Assembly (NCBI GenBank): GCA_013350335.1
Contig: CM023539.1
Location: forward strand, 16,306,302-16,370,301
Length of the DNA stretch: 64,000 nt
Reading direction: 5' to 3'
From: Chimonanthus salicifolius
Taxonomy: Eukaryota; Streptophyta; Magnoliopsida; Laurales; Calycanthaceae
Shown: piece by piece, positions 34,377 to 44,813 of the stretch
Layout of the letters: every line of letters begins with the position of its first letter
Numbering within the stretch: position 1 is the first letter of the stretch
The notes under the pieces: model-generated
Told to the model about the DNA's origin: nothing
The model's database searches: none
The model's input: the letters and a program-made list of their open reading frames with translations, nothing else
Made by a program: the position numbers and the translations under genes

Positions 34377-34972
34377 GATGGCTATGTTGAATGGTGATGG
34401 GTGGGACTCATTACATGTTCATTTCATACATAGCATGTTTTTATGGAATTTTGTCTCACATGTTTTATTATTATGCTATTTGCATATTTTTGACTAACCA
34501 TGTGGTAGCCCTATTCGGAAACACTACTGGGCGCGTTGATCTAACGCCCTATCTATATCCTTAGTGGATGACGCAGGGAAAGGGAAGAACGTGGATCGAG
34601 ATGAAAACCAAGCATAGGAGCTTGGGCATTTTGAATGGATTTGAATGGACATGAATGGACTAATCATGGATTTGTTATTTGAATTTGGATAATGTAATTT
34701 GGTAATTAGTTATGTTGGCTTCTAATAAGTAGTTAAGATAGATGCTATGGTTTGTTTTAAGTCGGATGGTTTGATTGAACGATTAGTAAAGATTGATTAG
34801 TAATTTTGGAGAATAAGTTATGTACTTTGCTATCTAAGAATGGAAAATTGGAATAGTCATAGGTTCTATTATAACCTCAGTTGGATTAAGACTAAGTTAA
34901 TTCCGCAAGTTATATATGTACCATGTGCGGATCAGTTTTATGGACTTAGTTCATATGCACATGGGCTTGGCC

Positions 34973-35007
34973 AGTTAAGGGTCGGATTTAGAGATCCGAA
35001 CTTAACT
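34973..35007 (+). other. LTR terminal stem-loop
   Basis: Arms TCGGAT and ATCCGA around TTAGAG, with outer arms AGTTAAG and CTTAACT. It ends 93 bases before the LTR end. The 3' LTR carries the same at 41482-41516. Confidence 0.78.
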
Positions 35008-35102
35008 CGCGTCGTGACACTTCGCCCCGATCACATGATTATTATATTTAAAAATAAAAAATAAACTCTGAAAATTAGAGTGAAAGGGCGGGGTGTTACA
35101 GT

Positions 35103-35114
35103 TGGTATCAGAGC
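35103..35114 (+). promoter_or_regulatory. Primer-binding site, tRNA-iMet type
   Basis: Perfect TGGTATCAGAGC, two bases after the LTR end at 35100. Confidence 0.95.
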
Positions 35115-35689
35115 GAAACCGGAAGTTGAATCTTCCGAAGTAAGATTAAGACGGTTTCATGTCTCACTGACGGATAAGAATCCCAACTGACCGACTCTTC
35201 GGAGTTCGCTGACTGGGGGCCGGATTAATTTACTTCGTAGACTTAGACTGAACAATCAATCTGAGAACAATAAAGATAGCAAAGGAGGTACAGTCAACAT
35301 AAATGGATATACCAAACATAGCAACATAGGAAACTCTTCCCCGATATCCCCAAATGGAGAAACAAACACATGATACTTAGGGAGGTTTTCCCCGAGAACA
35401 AGAGAACATAAAGACTTCCCCAAATTGAGAAATGATACTTGATACTTAGGAAGTTTCCCCAAAAACAAAGAAATACAAAGAGTGCTTATTTGGCAATTTT
35501 CCCCAAGGACAAGAAACACAAGATGTTTATTTGGTAAAATTCCCCAAACACGTGACATTATATAATACATAGGAAGAATCCCCAAATAAGAAGTACAAGA
35601 TGTTGATTAAGGAAAATTCCCCAAAACAATGATTTGTTTGATTTGATTTATGGTTGTTATTGATATGTTTTTGTTGCTGTTATATAGAT
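35115..35689 (+). other. Leader with TTCCCCAA repeats and acceptor-like end
   Basis: Begins with the block shared by all leaders of the window, then carries about eight TTCCCC motifs from 35337 to 35630 at intervals of roughly 30-60 bases, with partly similar spacers (ACTTAGGAAG, GAAATACAAAGAG). The last 45 bases are T-rich (GTTTTTGTTGCTGTTATATAG) and end in AG 2 bases before the zinc-knuckle ATG. The repeated leader could hold a packaging signal (inference). Confidence 0.65.
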
Positions 35690-36160
35690 ATGACGAGCAA
35701 CATAGAGTACACCGAGTTGTGGGACAGAGGGACACCTAGCTGTCCGATAGACCTAGTTTCTTCTTTTGACGATGCTAGCATACCAAACTTCATCAATGAA
35801 GTTGAAAACAGTCAGGACATGGAGGTAAGATCGCCCGAGTACAATGTTGGGGCCTTTGTACCCGAAGAGGATGAGGAATATGTCCCAAACATAAGAGAAT
35901 TTGTAGGGGAGATAGAGCCCGGGTATATGTGCGAGTTGAGCAATCAGGAGGGGCACAATTGTACTTACTGCCCCTACCTCCTTGAGGTCATTTGCCCTGT
36001 TTGTGGACTGCACGGGCACGGGAAGGAGAGGACTAATTGTCCTTACATTGGAGGACCGGGAATAATACCCTGTTTGACGTGCGGAGTGTTGGGGCACGTG
36101 TCGATGACATGCCCTGACAATTTCTTTGACGATGATGCAGGGTCTTCTACGGAAGACTAG
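35690..36160 (+). CDS. Accessory three-zinc-knuckle protein of the non-autonomous element
   Basis: Intact ORF of 156 residues, the only coding sequence left in this element. Start MTSNIEYTELWDRGTP and end GSSTED match the copy at 2479-2940. The region from about residue 25 to 60 is acidic and differs in length. Knuckle 1 is CELSNQEGHNCTYC (second Cys replaced by Ser), knuckle 2 CPVCGLHGHGKERTNC, knuckle 3 CLTCGVLGHVSMTC. Over the last 74 comparable residues, 62 are identical. Over 58 codons of that part I counted 17 synonymous and 6 non-synonymous codon differences, which points to purifying selection. A nucleic-acid chaperone or RNA-packaging role is inferred. A free-standing nucleocapsid derived from gag is an alternative origin. 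Confidence 0.85.
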   Translation: MTSNIEYTELWDRGTPSCPIDLVSSFDDASIPNFINEVENSQDMEVRSPEYNVGAFVPEEDEEYVPNIREFVGEIEPGYMCELSNQEGHNCTYCPYLLEVICPVCGLHGHGKERTNCPYIGGPGIIPCLTCGVLGHVSMTCPDNFFDDDAGSSTED

Positions 36161-36796
36161 GTTAAGAGGTAGAAAGAAAGGTTAGGGAAATGGAAATATT
36201 TTGTAAGGGTGTATTTTGTGATTCTAAGGGTTTGTTTTACCCTATCAACCCTTGTATGGTGATGGAAGTTTAAATGATTTTCAATAAAGTATGCAACTTT
36301 AGGAGTTCATGAGGACTTTGACACTGAGATGTATGTGAATAATTATTGGAGTATATTGAGATGTAGTATGGGTGCGTCTCTCACGTGATATTGATGATTG
36401 AGACTGTGGGAAACTCGATACGAATTACGGAGACTTGGTCCCGTAGGGTTACCATTGAGGAGTGGGTCCCTCGCATGCTACGCGCTGGAGGGCACTCTCA
36501 CGACTGTTTGGCACACTAGATGTGCTAGAATGCGCAGAGCTAGGTACTATTTTACCTGGTGGGGGTGGTATTAGCTTCGTCAGACGCGGAGTGACCGTCT
36601 TAGAGCTTGACTGAATCACCTATGAGGTGAAGGGATGCAAGGCGAGGTAGACAGGATCACGTTGGACGTGGGTCTTCTGCTTGGTAAGTCATGAGCCCTA
36701 AGTCTTGCAAGGGGTCAGGATATAATTGTGATTTGATATGGTTACCACAGTCTTATAGTGATTCATTTGAATGTTGTTCTTACGGATATTAAATCA
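36161..36796 (+). other. Internal region of unknown function
   Basis: Follows the zinc-knuckle ORF. I recognise no gag or pol remains, no long ORF and no repeat. At its start, AAAGTATGCAACTTTAGGAG and GAGGACTTTGACACTGAGAT resemble the 2240-2340 segment after the other zinc-knuckle ORF. Confidence 0.5.
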
Positions 36797-37290
36797 TGGA
36801 TAGATGATACTCATGGACAGAGTGATACCAAGGATGGATGGTTTCCATGAATGGATTATACCCATAAGTGGGTTATTTCATGGATAGTTATTAATCATAC
36901 ATAAATGATACTCATGGACAGAGTGATACCAAGGATGGATGGTTTCCATGAATGGATTATACCCATAGGTGGGTTATTTCATGGATAGTTATTAATCATA
37001 CATAAATGATACTCATGGACAGAGTGATACCAAGGATGGATGGTTTCCATGAATGAATTATACCCATAGGTGGGTTATATTCATGGATGGTTAGTAACTG
37101 TGTTTAGATGATGCTCCTGGACAGAGTAATACCAAGGATGGATTGTTACCATGAATGGATTATACCCATAGGGGTTATATTCATGGATGATTATAAAACA
37201 GGGATAGATGATATTTACTGAAAGCGAAACACCAGGGATGGATGTATTTAACCATGGGTGATTATTCCCATGGTGGTTTGGATTGATGCC
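36797..37290 (+). repeat. 101-bp tandem repeat, about 4.5 copies
   Basis: The mark ATGATACTCATGGACAGAG recurs at 36804, 36905 and 37006, with diverged copies at 37108 and 37208, giving a period of 100-102 bases. The first three units are almost identical. The unit holds CCATGAATGGATTATACCCA. No protein-like frame runs through it. Confidence 0.88.
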
Positions 37291-37708
37291 GGGAATTGGT
37301 ATCGTGGAAGTTGGAACAAAAGTTGTTAGTCATAGAGAGACTTATGTGCAAAGAAAGATGTGTTTAAATTTGGAGATATACTCAACGGAAAAGATAGGTG
37401 TCTGGTGAAACTTGAATGGAAAACTATGGACGACTGCCGAGTTAGACTGATCACCTGGCTCTGTAGTCAGCCAATGGAATTCCAGGAGAATGTAACTAGA
37501 AACCTAGTTAAAATGGAATCAGAAAAAGCTTTGAGCCTAGGCTCGCATTGACAGACTACCTCACACAGAGAGTAGATGAAAGAACACATTGAGCAGGTAC
37601 GTATGGAAAATACTATGAGAGCAAGTAAAGTAAAATAGAGTAGATTGGACTATGTGAGATCACAAATGGCTCACGAGGAAAAGATATAACATGAGACAAA
37701 ACAAAAGG
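37291..37708 (+). other. Internal region, probably decayed pol 3' flank
   Basis: No confident domain. Short open frames exist but have no family resemblance that I recognise. It precedes the chromodomain stub, so it may be a remnant of the integrase C-terminus. Confidence 0.35.
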
Positions 37709-37850
37709 TGTTACGGAACCAAGTGATTCAATTTGTCAAAGTGGTGTGGATCGACATGGTAATGAAGAAGTCACTTGGGAAATTGAAATCGGAAATAAGA
37801 ATAGCACACTCTGAGATATTTATGGAATCGTTTAGAACCCTACTTCGCTC
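37709..37850 (+). pseudogene. Integrase C-terminal chromodomain-like stub
   Basis: Reads LRNQVIQFVKVVW, then KLKSEIRIAHSEIF. This parallels LRNCAIQFVKVVW and ELESEMKAAYPELF in the element at 44724-56284. Several substitutions and a shift make it non-functional. It shows that this non-autonomous element descends from a chromovirus-type autonomous one by loss of gag and most of pol. Confidence 0.8.
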
Positions 37851-37871
37851 GATTTTCGGGACGAAAATTTT

Positions 37872-37881
37872 AAAAAGAGGG
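37872..37881 (+). promoter_or_regulatory. Polypurine tract
   Basis: AAAAAGAGGG six bases before the 3' LTR. The preceding GGGACGAAAATTTT is shared with the minus-strand element ending at 47936. Confidence 0.85.
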
Positions 37882-39620
37882 TTATATTGTAACACCCCGA
37901 TTTCTCAATAAGATGAATATTTACGAAAATGCCCCTAGATTGGTAAATTTATTAAATGTGATTGTAAATAAGGAAATAGTGGGGCCCATTGCTCAAATTA
38001 AGATCATATGAGCACATTATGAATGTCAAGTTTGATTGAATGGGTAATTTCTCAATGAAGTGGATAAATTATGAAAATGCCCCTGATGTGTTAAATTAAT
38101 TATTTTGTGATGTTAAGTAAGGAAATGGTATGGCCCATTGCTCAAATTAAGATCATATGAGCACATTATGAATGCCAAGTTTGATTGGATGGGTAATTTA
38201 CATCAATTGGGTCAAAAATGGCTAAATGGGTCAAAGGGCCCAAATGGGACCCATTGGGTCTTACTGGATTATTTGACCGTTTTGTGATTTTAAATTAAAT
38301 GGGGTTAAGCCTATTTGATTGGAAATCAAGTGGAGAAAAAATGGGTAGGCTTGATCCATATGTAAAAACCAATTAGAAATAACCAAAATACCATAATTGG
38401 GTCATGGAGTCAAAAACGGGTCAAGGAGCTAAAAGTGGACCCAACGGGTCGAGTTGACTAGGGTTGACCGTGTGGACCCTCTAGGGAGCTAAAACACGAG
38501 TTAAATCAGTTGAATGGGACTAAAGTGAGTTGGAATTAAATCAAGGGTTGAGTTAACTCATGTGCATTGAATGAAATGCATTAATTATGGTGAGTTGGAC
38601 ATTGAGTTGAGTGAGTCAAAAATGGAAGTCAAATGGGCTGAAAATTCAGTGAGATAAGTGGGGTGGCTGTTTTGAGAGTTACAAATACAAGGTTAACCAA
38701 GGGGCTAGTCATTGGAACATGGAGAGTTTTATTTAAAAGTTGAAACTCCAAGATAGATATTAAAACCAATGGGAGTTACAAAGTGTGTTCACACTTGGAG
38801 GAGGGGAGTTTCATTTCAAGAATGAAACTCTCAAATGGGACATTGATGAGGATCAAATGGGCTGAATGGAGCTGCTGCATTATAGAGTTACAAATGAGGT
38901 TTTGACTTTTAAAATTCAAATATGATAAGACTACACATTGGAGGGGGGGGAAGGTTTCATTTCTAGATGAAACCCCAATGTAAGATGATAATGAGAGAGG
39001 AAGAAAATGAGAGGTTACACAAATACCAGCATGGGAGACGTTGGAGAGCTTCGGGAGGTTTCATTGCATAGATGAAACCCCCAAGTAAGCATAAAGGACT
39101 TGGGGTTAATATGGGAGTTACATGTGAGGCAAGTTTGGGCTGAATTTGAGTAGCCAAAAGAGGTTCAATTTTCTATCTCTATCTCTCTCTCTCTCTTTCT
39201 TGTCTTCTACATTCTAAAAGCAAGAACAACAGCTGGTTACTGATTTGCAATCAGTCCTTGGTTGATTTCTTTCACCAAGACAAAAGCACACTTTGAGCAA
39301 AAGGAGTTGGCACTAAGGTTTAAGATCAAAGTTTCCTTTCTCTCTCTTTCTCCCTCAAATCCATGTCATCTGGGTGAAGTATTCCAAGGAGATTGCAGCA
39401 AGGTCAGTCTCAGCCCAAAGAACAGTAAGAGAGAAGGCAAGCAAATAAAGGGTCAAGAAAGGAGTCAAAAGAACCGAAGGAGACGCGGTGTTCGTAAGTG
39501 CATTTTGAACTCTTGTTTAATAGATTGGTTAAGAAAATGAGATCTGGCCATCGTATGGACAGATCCATCAATGGTTTAAATATGGGATTATGATGTTTAA
39601 AAGTGATAAAATATGGACCA

Positions 39621-40250
39621 TAGGGTTCAGCCCTTTGGATGGCCGAACCCCATGGGAAAACTTGGTGATTTTTATGGTGTTTGAGAGATGAAATTCATAT
39701 TATGTATTGAAGTTCTTTTAAAGGATTTTAAAGGGAGATAAGTTCACTGATTTTGACCAGTTATTACATGGCTGAATTATGTGTTTATTAAGCTAAGTAC
39801 TGATCAAAAAAATATGGACAAATGTTGGAGGGTTTACGTCAAGGAAACCTTGGGGTTCGGCCATGTGTATGGCCTAACCCCATGGACTGTTTTTTATGGT
39901 TATTTGGGTTAAGTGTAGGATGGATATTATGTAATCATTATATGATTTGATTTAAGAATAAACCAAGTTTATAAATGGATAAATGGATCTAAACCATAGG
40001 CCATGAGATTCAGCCAATTGGGTGGGCCGAACCCCATGAAATGGTATGACATTTCATGGAAGTATTAAATGGTTTTGTGAGATTTTAAAGGATTTAAAGT
40101 GAAGATAAGCTTACTGTTTTTAGGTAACTATGGGTTGGTTGAACCATATTAATACTATGGTTAAATTATGGATTAAAACCATGGACAATGGTTGGATTAA
40201 TTACACCAAGAACCATAGGGTTCGGCCATATGTATGGCCGAACCTCATGG
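39621..40250. repeat. Four GGTTCGGCC-type inverted repeats
   Basis: At about 39623, 39853, 39999 and 40218, the 3' LTR counterparts of those at 33109-33737, unchanged in arms. Confidence 0.85.
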
Positions 40251-41481
40251 ACTGTTATGTGGATATTTGGATTGAGTTTTACAAAATGGAAATCATACAA
40301 AGTGATGGGCTTATTGGATGGTTTTGAAAGGTAAAAATATGGTAACATTATACTGTTATCCTATGTCTAAATGAGACCAAAAACATGTTTAAAAGGACCA
40401 AAACTATGGGGTTTTATGGCTAAGATAGGACATGGAAGTTTAAGTGGATTTTTGGGTTTTAGATTAAATTAGAATCATATGGTCAAATGATTAACTTACT
40501 GCCATGTACATAGGGTATTCGAATTTCTAGAACGGTGAACAACACGTGATCGGAAGACGGTCCAAAGGAAGGGTCGAACAAAGTAAACTATTGTAGGTTT
40601 CCTACCTTTGTTGTAACCACTATTCATATGCTGTTTTATGTTGATTTTGATATCATATATGATTGTAAAGTTATGTTTTAAATGACTTGTTTGCATAGGC
40701 ATCTCATGCATGGCATGGGATGATGGTGTTGTAACCGGAGGCCACACTCCGTCGGGGCGTCCGAAAGACCACTGTGGGGTACCCTAATGATGAGAATCCC
40801 ATCAGGAGGAATCCGGAGGTCACACTCCGTCGGGGCGTCCGAAAGACCACTGTGGGTTACCTTGACGATGAGAATCCCGTCAAGTGATGGCTATGTTGAA
40901 TGGTGATGGGTGGGACTCATTACATGTTCATTTCATACATAGCATGTTTTTATGGAATTTTGTCTCACATGTTTTATTATTATGCTATTTGCATATTTTT
41001 GACTAACCATGTGGTAGCCCTATTCGGAAACACTACTGGGCGCGTTGATCTAACGCCCTATCTATATCCTTAGTGGATGACGCAGGGAAAGGGAAGAACG
41101 TGGATCGAGATGAAAACCAAGCATAGGAGCTTGGGCATTTTGAATGGATTTGAATGGGCATGAATGGACTAATCATGGATTTGTTATTTGAATTTGGATA
41201 ATGTAATTTGGTAATTAGTTATGTTGGCTTCTAATAAGTAGTTAAGATAGATGCTATGGTTTGTTTTAAGTCGGATGGTTTGATTGAACGATTAGTAAAG
41301 ATTGATTAGTAATTTTGGAGAATAAGTTATGTACTTTGCTATCTAAGAATGGAAAATTGGAATAGTCATAGGTTCTATTATAACCTCAGTTGGATTAAGA
41401 CTAAGTTAATTCCGCAAGTTATATATGTACCATGTGCGGATCAGTTTTATGGACTTAGTTCATATGCACATGGGCTTGGCC

Positions 41482-41516
41482 AGTTAAGGGTCGGATTTAG
41501 AGATCCGAACTTAACT
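41482..41516 (+). other. LTR terminal stem-loop (3' LTR)
   Basis: Same arms as at 34973 (TCGGAT with ATCCGA). Confidence 0.78.
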
Positions 41517-41609
41517 CACGTCGTGACACTTCGCCCCGATCACATGATTATTATATTTAAAAATAAAAAATAAACTCTGAAAATTAGAGTGAAAGGGCGG
41601 GGTGTTACA

Positions 41610-42631
41610 TGCCCCGCTTCCGTCTCACGGAATAAGTAAAATAACGTTAAAAGTAGTGGTATTTCACTTGTGCCCGAGGGCCCCCACTTATCCTTCACCT
41701 CTCAAGTCATTTCACAAAGTCGGACTAAAATAAAGCTCAACAGGGTCTTCTTTCCCTGCTGATTCTGCCAAACCCGTTTCCTTGGCTGTGGTTTCGCTGG
41801 TAGTAGACAGGGATAGTGGGAATCTCGTTAATCCATTCATGCGTACTAATTAGATGACGAAGCATTTGGCTACGTTGAGAGTCATAGTTACTCCTGTCGT
41901 TTACCCGCGCTTGGTTGAATTTCTTCACTTTCACATTCAGAGTATTGGGCAGAAATCACATTGCGTGAGCATCCGCAGGGACCATCGTAATGCTTTGTTT
42001 TAATTAAACAGTCGAATTCCCCTTGTCCGTACCAGTTCTGAGTCGACCGTTCGACGGCAAGGGAAGGCCACCGTGGGGAGGCCGTTCCCAGTTCGTCCCC
42101 CTGCCGGCATGCAGCAAACAACTCTCGCTACAGGTGCAGCTTGAGCAGTCCACCGACAGCTAACGAGTTTGGGACTGGGACCCCCGAGCCCAGCCCTCAG
42201 AGCCAATCCTTTTCTCGAGGTTACGGATCCATTTTGCCGACTTCCCTTTCCTACATTGTTCCATCAATAAGAGGTTGTTCACCTTGGAGACCTGATGCGG
42301 TTATGAGTACGACCAGGCCAGGCGGCACTCAATCCGTTCGATTTTCAAGGGCCGCCGGGGCCTCACTGGAAACCACTCGACATGTGGTGCTCTTCCAACC
42401 ACTGGACTCTACCTCCGGCTGAGCCATTTCCAGGGTGGGTAGGTTGTTAAACATAAAAGATAACTCTTCGCGAGGTCCCCGCCGACGTCTCTGGATTCCT
42501 TAATCTTGCCGTCATCCGCTACATCCCGGTTCAGGAATTTTAACACGATTCCCTTTCGAAGCTCGCTCGAAGACGCGCTCTCTGACGGGCTTGCCCCATC
42601 TCTTAGGATCGACTAACCCATGTACAAGTGT
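41610..42631 (-). rRNA. 25S rDNA, right part of the interrupted copy
   Basis: Continues the 25S sequence from 31372 after the target duplication (GCCCCGCTTCCGTCTCACGG). It includes the blocks GGTTGAATTTCTTCAC, CAGAAATCACATTGCGTGAG and GACTAACCCATGTACAAGTG. It ends where the LTR at 42632 starts. Scattered substitutions and short indels show a pseudogene. Confidence 0.92.
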
Positions 42632-43630
42632 TGTAACACCCCGGATTTTCATGTTATAAATATTTATGAAAATTACCCATTTAATTTGTGAATTAATGAG
42701 TATGGACCTTAGATGGGTAAGGTATTGGGTCAATTTCTCAATTAAGATCCAACGGATAGTGGATATGGTTCAATTGAATTAAATGGGGTGAGATTTATTT
42801 AATTGGGTCAAAATGCCCAATAGGACCCAATGGGCCGTGGTTGACTTGGTTGACCACCAAGTGAGTTCAAGCTTACTTAATTGGGGCTGAATTAAGTTGG
42901 AAATGGAATTATGTAATTGAGTTGATTTTAAGTGAGTTAAGTGAGTTGAGTTTAAAAGAATGAAAAATAATTGAGTTATGGTGAGTTGGATGGGAAGTTA
43001 ATGGGACCTTCATCTTAAGTGAGTGGAGTGGGAAGATGAAGGGTTTTTGTTGTTACACAAACATATCCTAGGGTTACACGTTGGAAACATGGGAGTTTCA
43101 TCTCATGGGATGAAACTCCAAATGTATCATCAATGGGAAGGTGGACGGTTATGTGATGTTACACAATGTTACACATAGCACACGTTGGAAGCATGGGGGG
43201 TTTCCATCTCAAGATGGAAACCCAAGAGCCAAACAGTGGGAGTGTTTCATCTCATGGATGAAACCTCCAAATGGATCATTAAGGAGGGAGGTGAAAGGAC
43301 ATGGGCATTACAAAGGGGTGTCACCAAAGGACACCACCTTGGCCGGATTTCATTAAACAAGAAAAAGACTAAGGGGTTGCATCTTAGACTTTCTCTCTCT
43401 CTCAAGCTCTCACTCAAGGCCGATTCCCTCTCAAGACAAAGGACTTAGAGTTTTATCTTAAATTTTCTCTCTTTCTCTCTCTCTCAAATCTATACCTCTT
43501 GGCCGAACCACTCCAAGAGATTTTATCAAGATCAATTTCGGCTAAGGATCAAGGAGGAAGAAGAGGCTAAGGAAGAAGAAGATTAAAGGAACAAGAAGGA
43601 GTGAAAGAAATCGGAGGAGTCGCGGAATCA

Positions 43631-43636
43631 GTAAGT
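43631..43636 (+). promoter_or_regulatory. Candidate 5' splice site in LTR
   Basis: GTAAGT after GGAGGAGTCGCGGAATCA. The 60 bases before it are rich in GAAGAA, a splicing-enhancer-like composition. Confidence 0.55.
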
Positions 43637-43681
43637 ACATGAATATAAGTTTGCATAAGTAAGAAAAGATGGTCAAGGATA

Positions 43682-44640
43682 TGGTTCGGCCATTGCATGG
43701 CCAAACCTTAATTTTATTATGGCTAAAGACTCTATGATGAACCATAGGGTTCGGCTATGTTGTATGGCCGAACCCCATGGAAAGGTATTAAGGACTTTAT
43801 ATGGGTGTAAGTGATTTTAAGAGAAGATGATGAACCATAGGGTTCGGCCATGTTGTATGACCGAACCCCATGGAAGGACATTAGTTATTTTTAATGGATT
43901 TTGAAGGATGAAAATCATAGATGTATGTGTATGATTTTAAAAGGTTTTAAAAGGTCTAAATGGATGTATGTATGAGAACCATCAACGGATCAATCATGGA
44001 TGTATGATGTGTTTTAATGGAAATGATGAACCATAGCGTTCGGCCATGTTGTATGGCCGAATCCCATGGAGAGAGAATGATGGATAGTTGTTGGTAATTT
44101 TAATTGATTTTGAATATGGTTAATGAGGATCAAAAAGGATGAACCTAAATATATGATTAAACCCCCATGGAGGGACCTTGGTTTATGGACTTAAATACTA
44201 TAATTGATTTAATGGAGAACATGGAAATGAGACATCATGGGTTCAGCCATGGTGTATGGCCGAACCCCGTTGACCATTTTAATGGGCCATTTGGAGATTT
44301 AAGCATGATTAGAAATTATTAATGGTTCTATGTTTGTGGATCAATTATGGACTTAGGCATGTTTAACAAAATGAAATGCTTAGCCATGAATAGAATAATG
44401 GCAAAGTTGTAAATAGATGAAAATGATGGACCATGGGTTAGGCCATGGTGTATGACCGAACCTCATGAGGAATGTTTTGTGGACTTAGGATGTTATCAAT
44501 GTTAAATAATTATGGTATAAGTGATTAGATGTATGAATCAAAGATGGCATGATCTTGGATTTAATTTAAAGATCAAAGAACTAAAACGAAGGGCATAACA
44601 CTAAGGGAGTGAGGTTCGGCCATGTTGTATGGCCGAACCC
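43682..44640. repeat. Seven GGTTCGGCC-type inverted repeats
   Basis: At about 43683, 43748, 43841, 44038, 44242, 44437 and 44613. An eighth lies past the inserted element at 56304, where both arms are changed together (GGTTTGGCC and GGCCAAACC). Confidence 0.87.
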
Positions 44641-44813
44641 CACATAGGTGTATTTTGTGGACTAAGGGTTTAAATGATTAACTTAATGGTGATTGATTAA
44701 TAAATCAAAGGAGGGACTAAAACTGTAACGCTCGCCCATTTTCACCATATTTCAGAGTCTATTTTTTTTTTTTAATTAAATCAAGGTGACAACGGCGCGG
44801 ACGTCACGACGCG

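Larger units (their letters stand above)
31373..35100 (+). repeat. 5' LTR of the non-autonomous element
   Basis: TGTAACACCCCG to GGTGTTACA. In order: a U3 with repeats of ATTGCTCAAATTAAGATCAT; alternating TTTCATT..ATGAAAC inverted repeats from 32190 to 32600; a CT tract at 32660; a purine-rich stretch ending in the GTAAGT at 32982; four GGTTCGGCC-type repeats at 33109-33737; GTAGGTTTCCTAC at 34082; two GC-rich modules with TGATGAGAATCCCATCA hairpins at 34222-34376; the CCAAGC hairpin at 34607; and the terminal stem at 34973. Confidence 0.95.
31373..41609 (+). mobile_element. Non-autonomous LTR retrotransposon (LARD-like) inserted in 25S rDNA
   Basis: Complete element of 10,237 bp: LTRs 31373-35100 (3728 bp) and 37888-41609 (3722 bp), internal region 35101-37887. 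The target duplication TGCCC (31368-31372, 41610-41614) is perfect. PBS is at 35103 and a purine tract at 37872. There is no gag, protease, RT or integrase. What remains is the leader, the zinc-knuckle ORF, a tandem repeat and a chromodomain stub. I counted about thirty differences between the two LTRs, under 1 percent, so insertion is recent. It must borrow its enzymes from autonomous relatives (inference). Confidence 0.95.
37888..41609 (+). repeat. 3' LTR of the non-autonomous element
   Basis: Same layout as the 5' LTR. Visible differences include a 6-base deletion (GAGAAGGCAAGC for GAGAAGGAGAGGTCAAGC), one T fewer in two T-runs, and scattered transitions. The donor-like GTAAGT is at 39494, GTAGGTTTCCTAC at 40593, modules at 40737-40889, the CCAAGC hairpin at 41118 and the terminal stem at 41482-41516. 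Confidence 0.95.

Noticed and set aside
35103..35114. Fragment of a tRNA gene
   Set aside because: Only a 12-base complement of tRNA-iMet next to an LTR end: a primer-binding site, not a gene.
31373..41609. Hidden gag or pol in the non-autonomous element
   Set aside because: I looked for RT, integrase, protease and gag motifs on both strands between 35101 and 37887; only the C-terminal chromodomain-like stub at 37709-37850 was found.
42000..42422. Overlapping frames on both strands
   Set aside because: The sequence is 25S rDNA; the frames are by-products of structured rRNA sequence.
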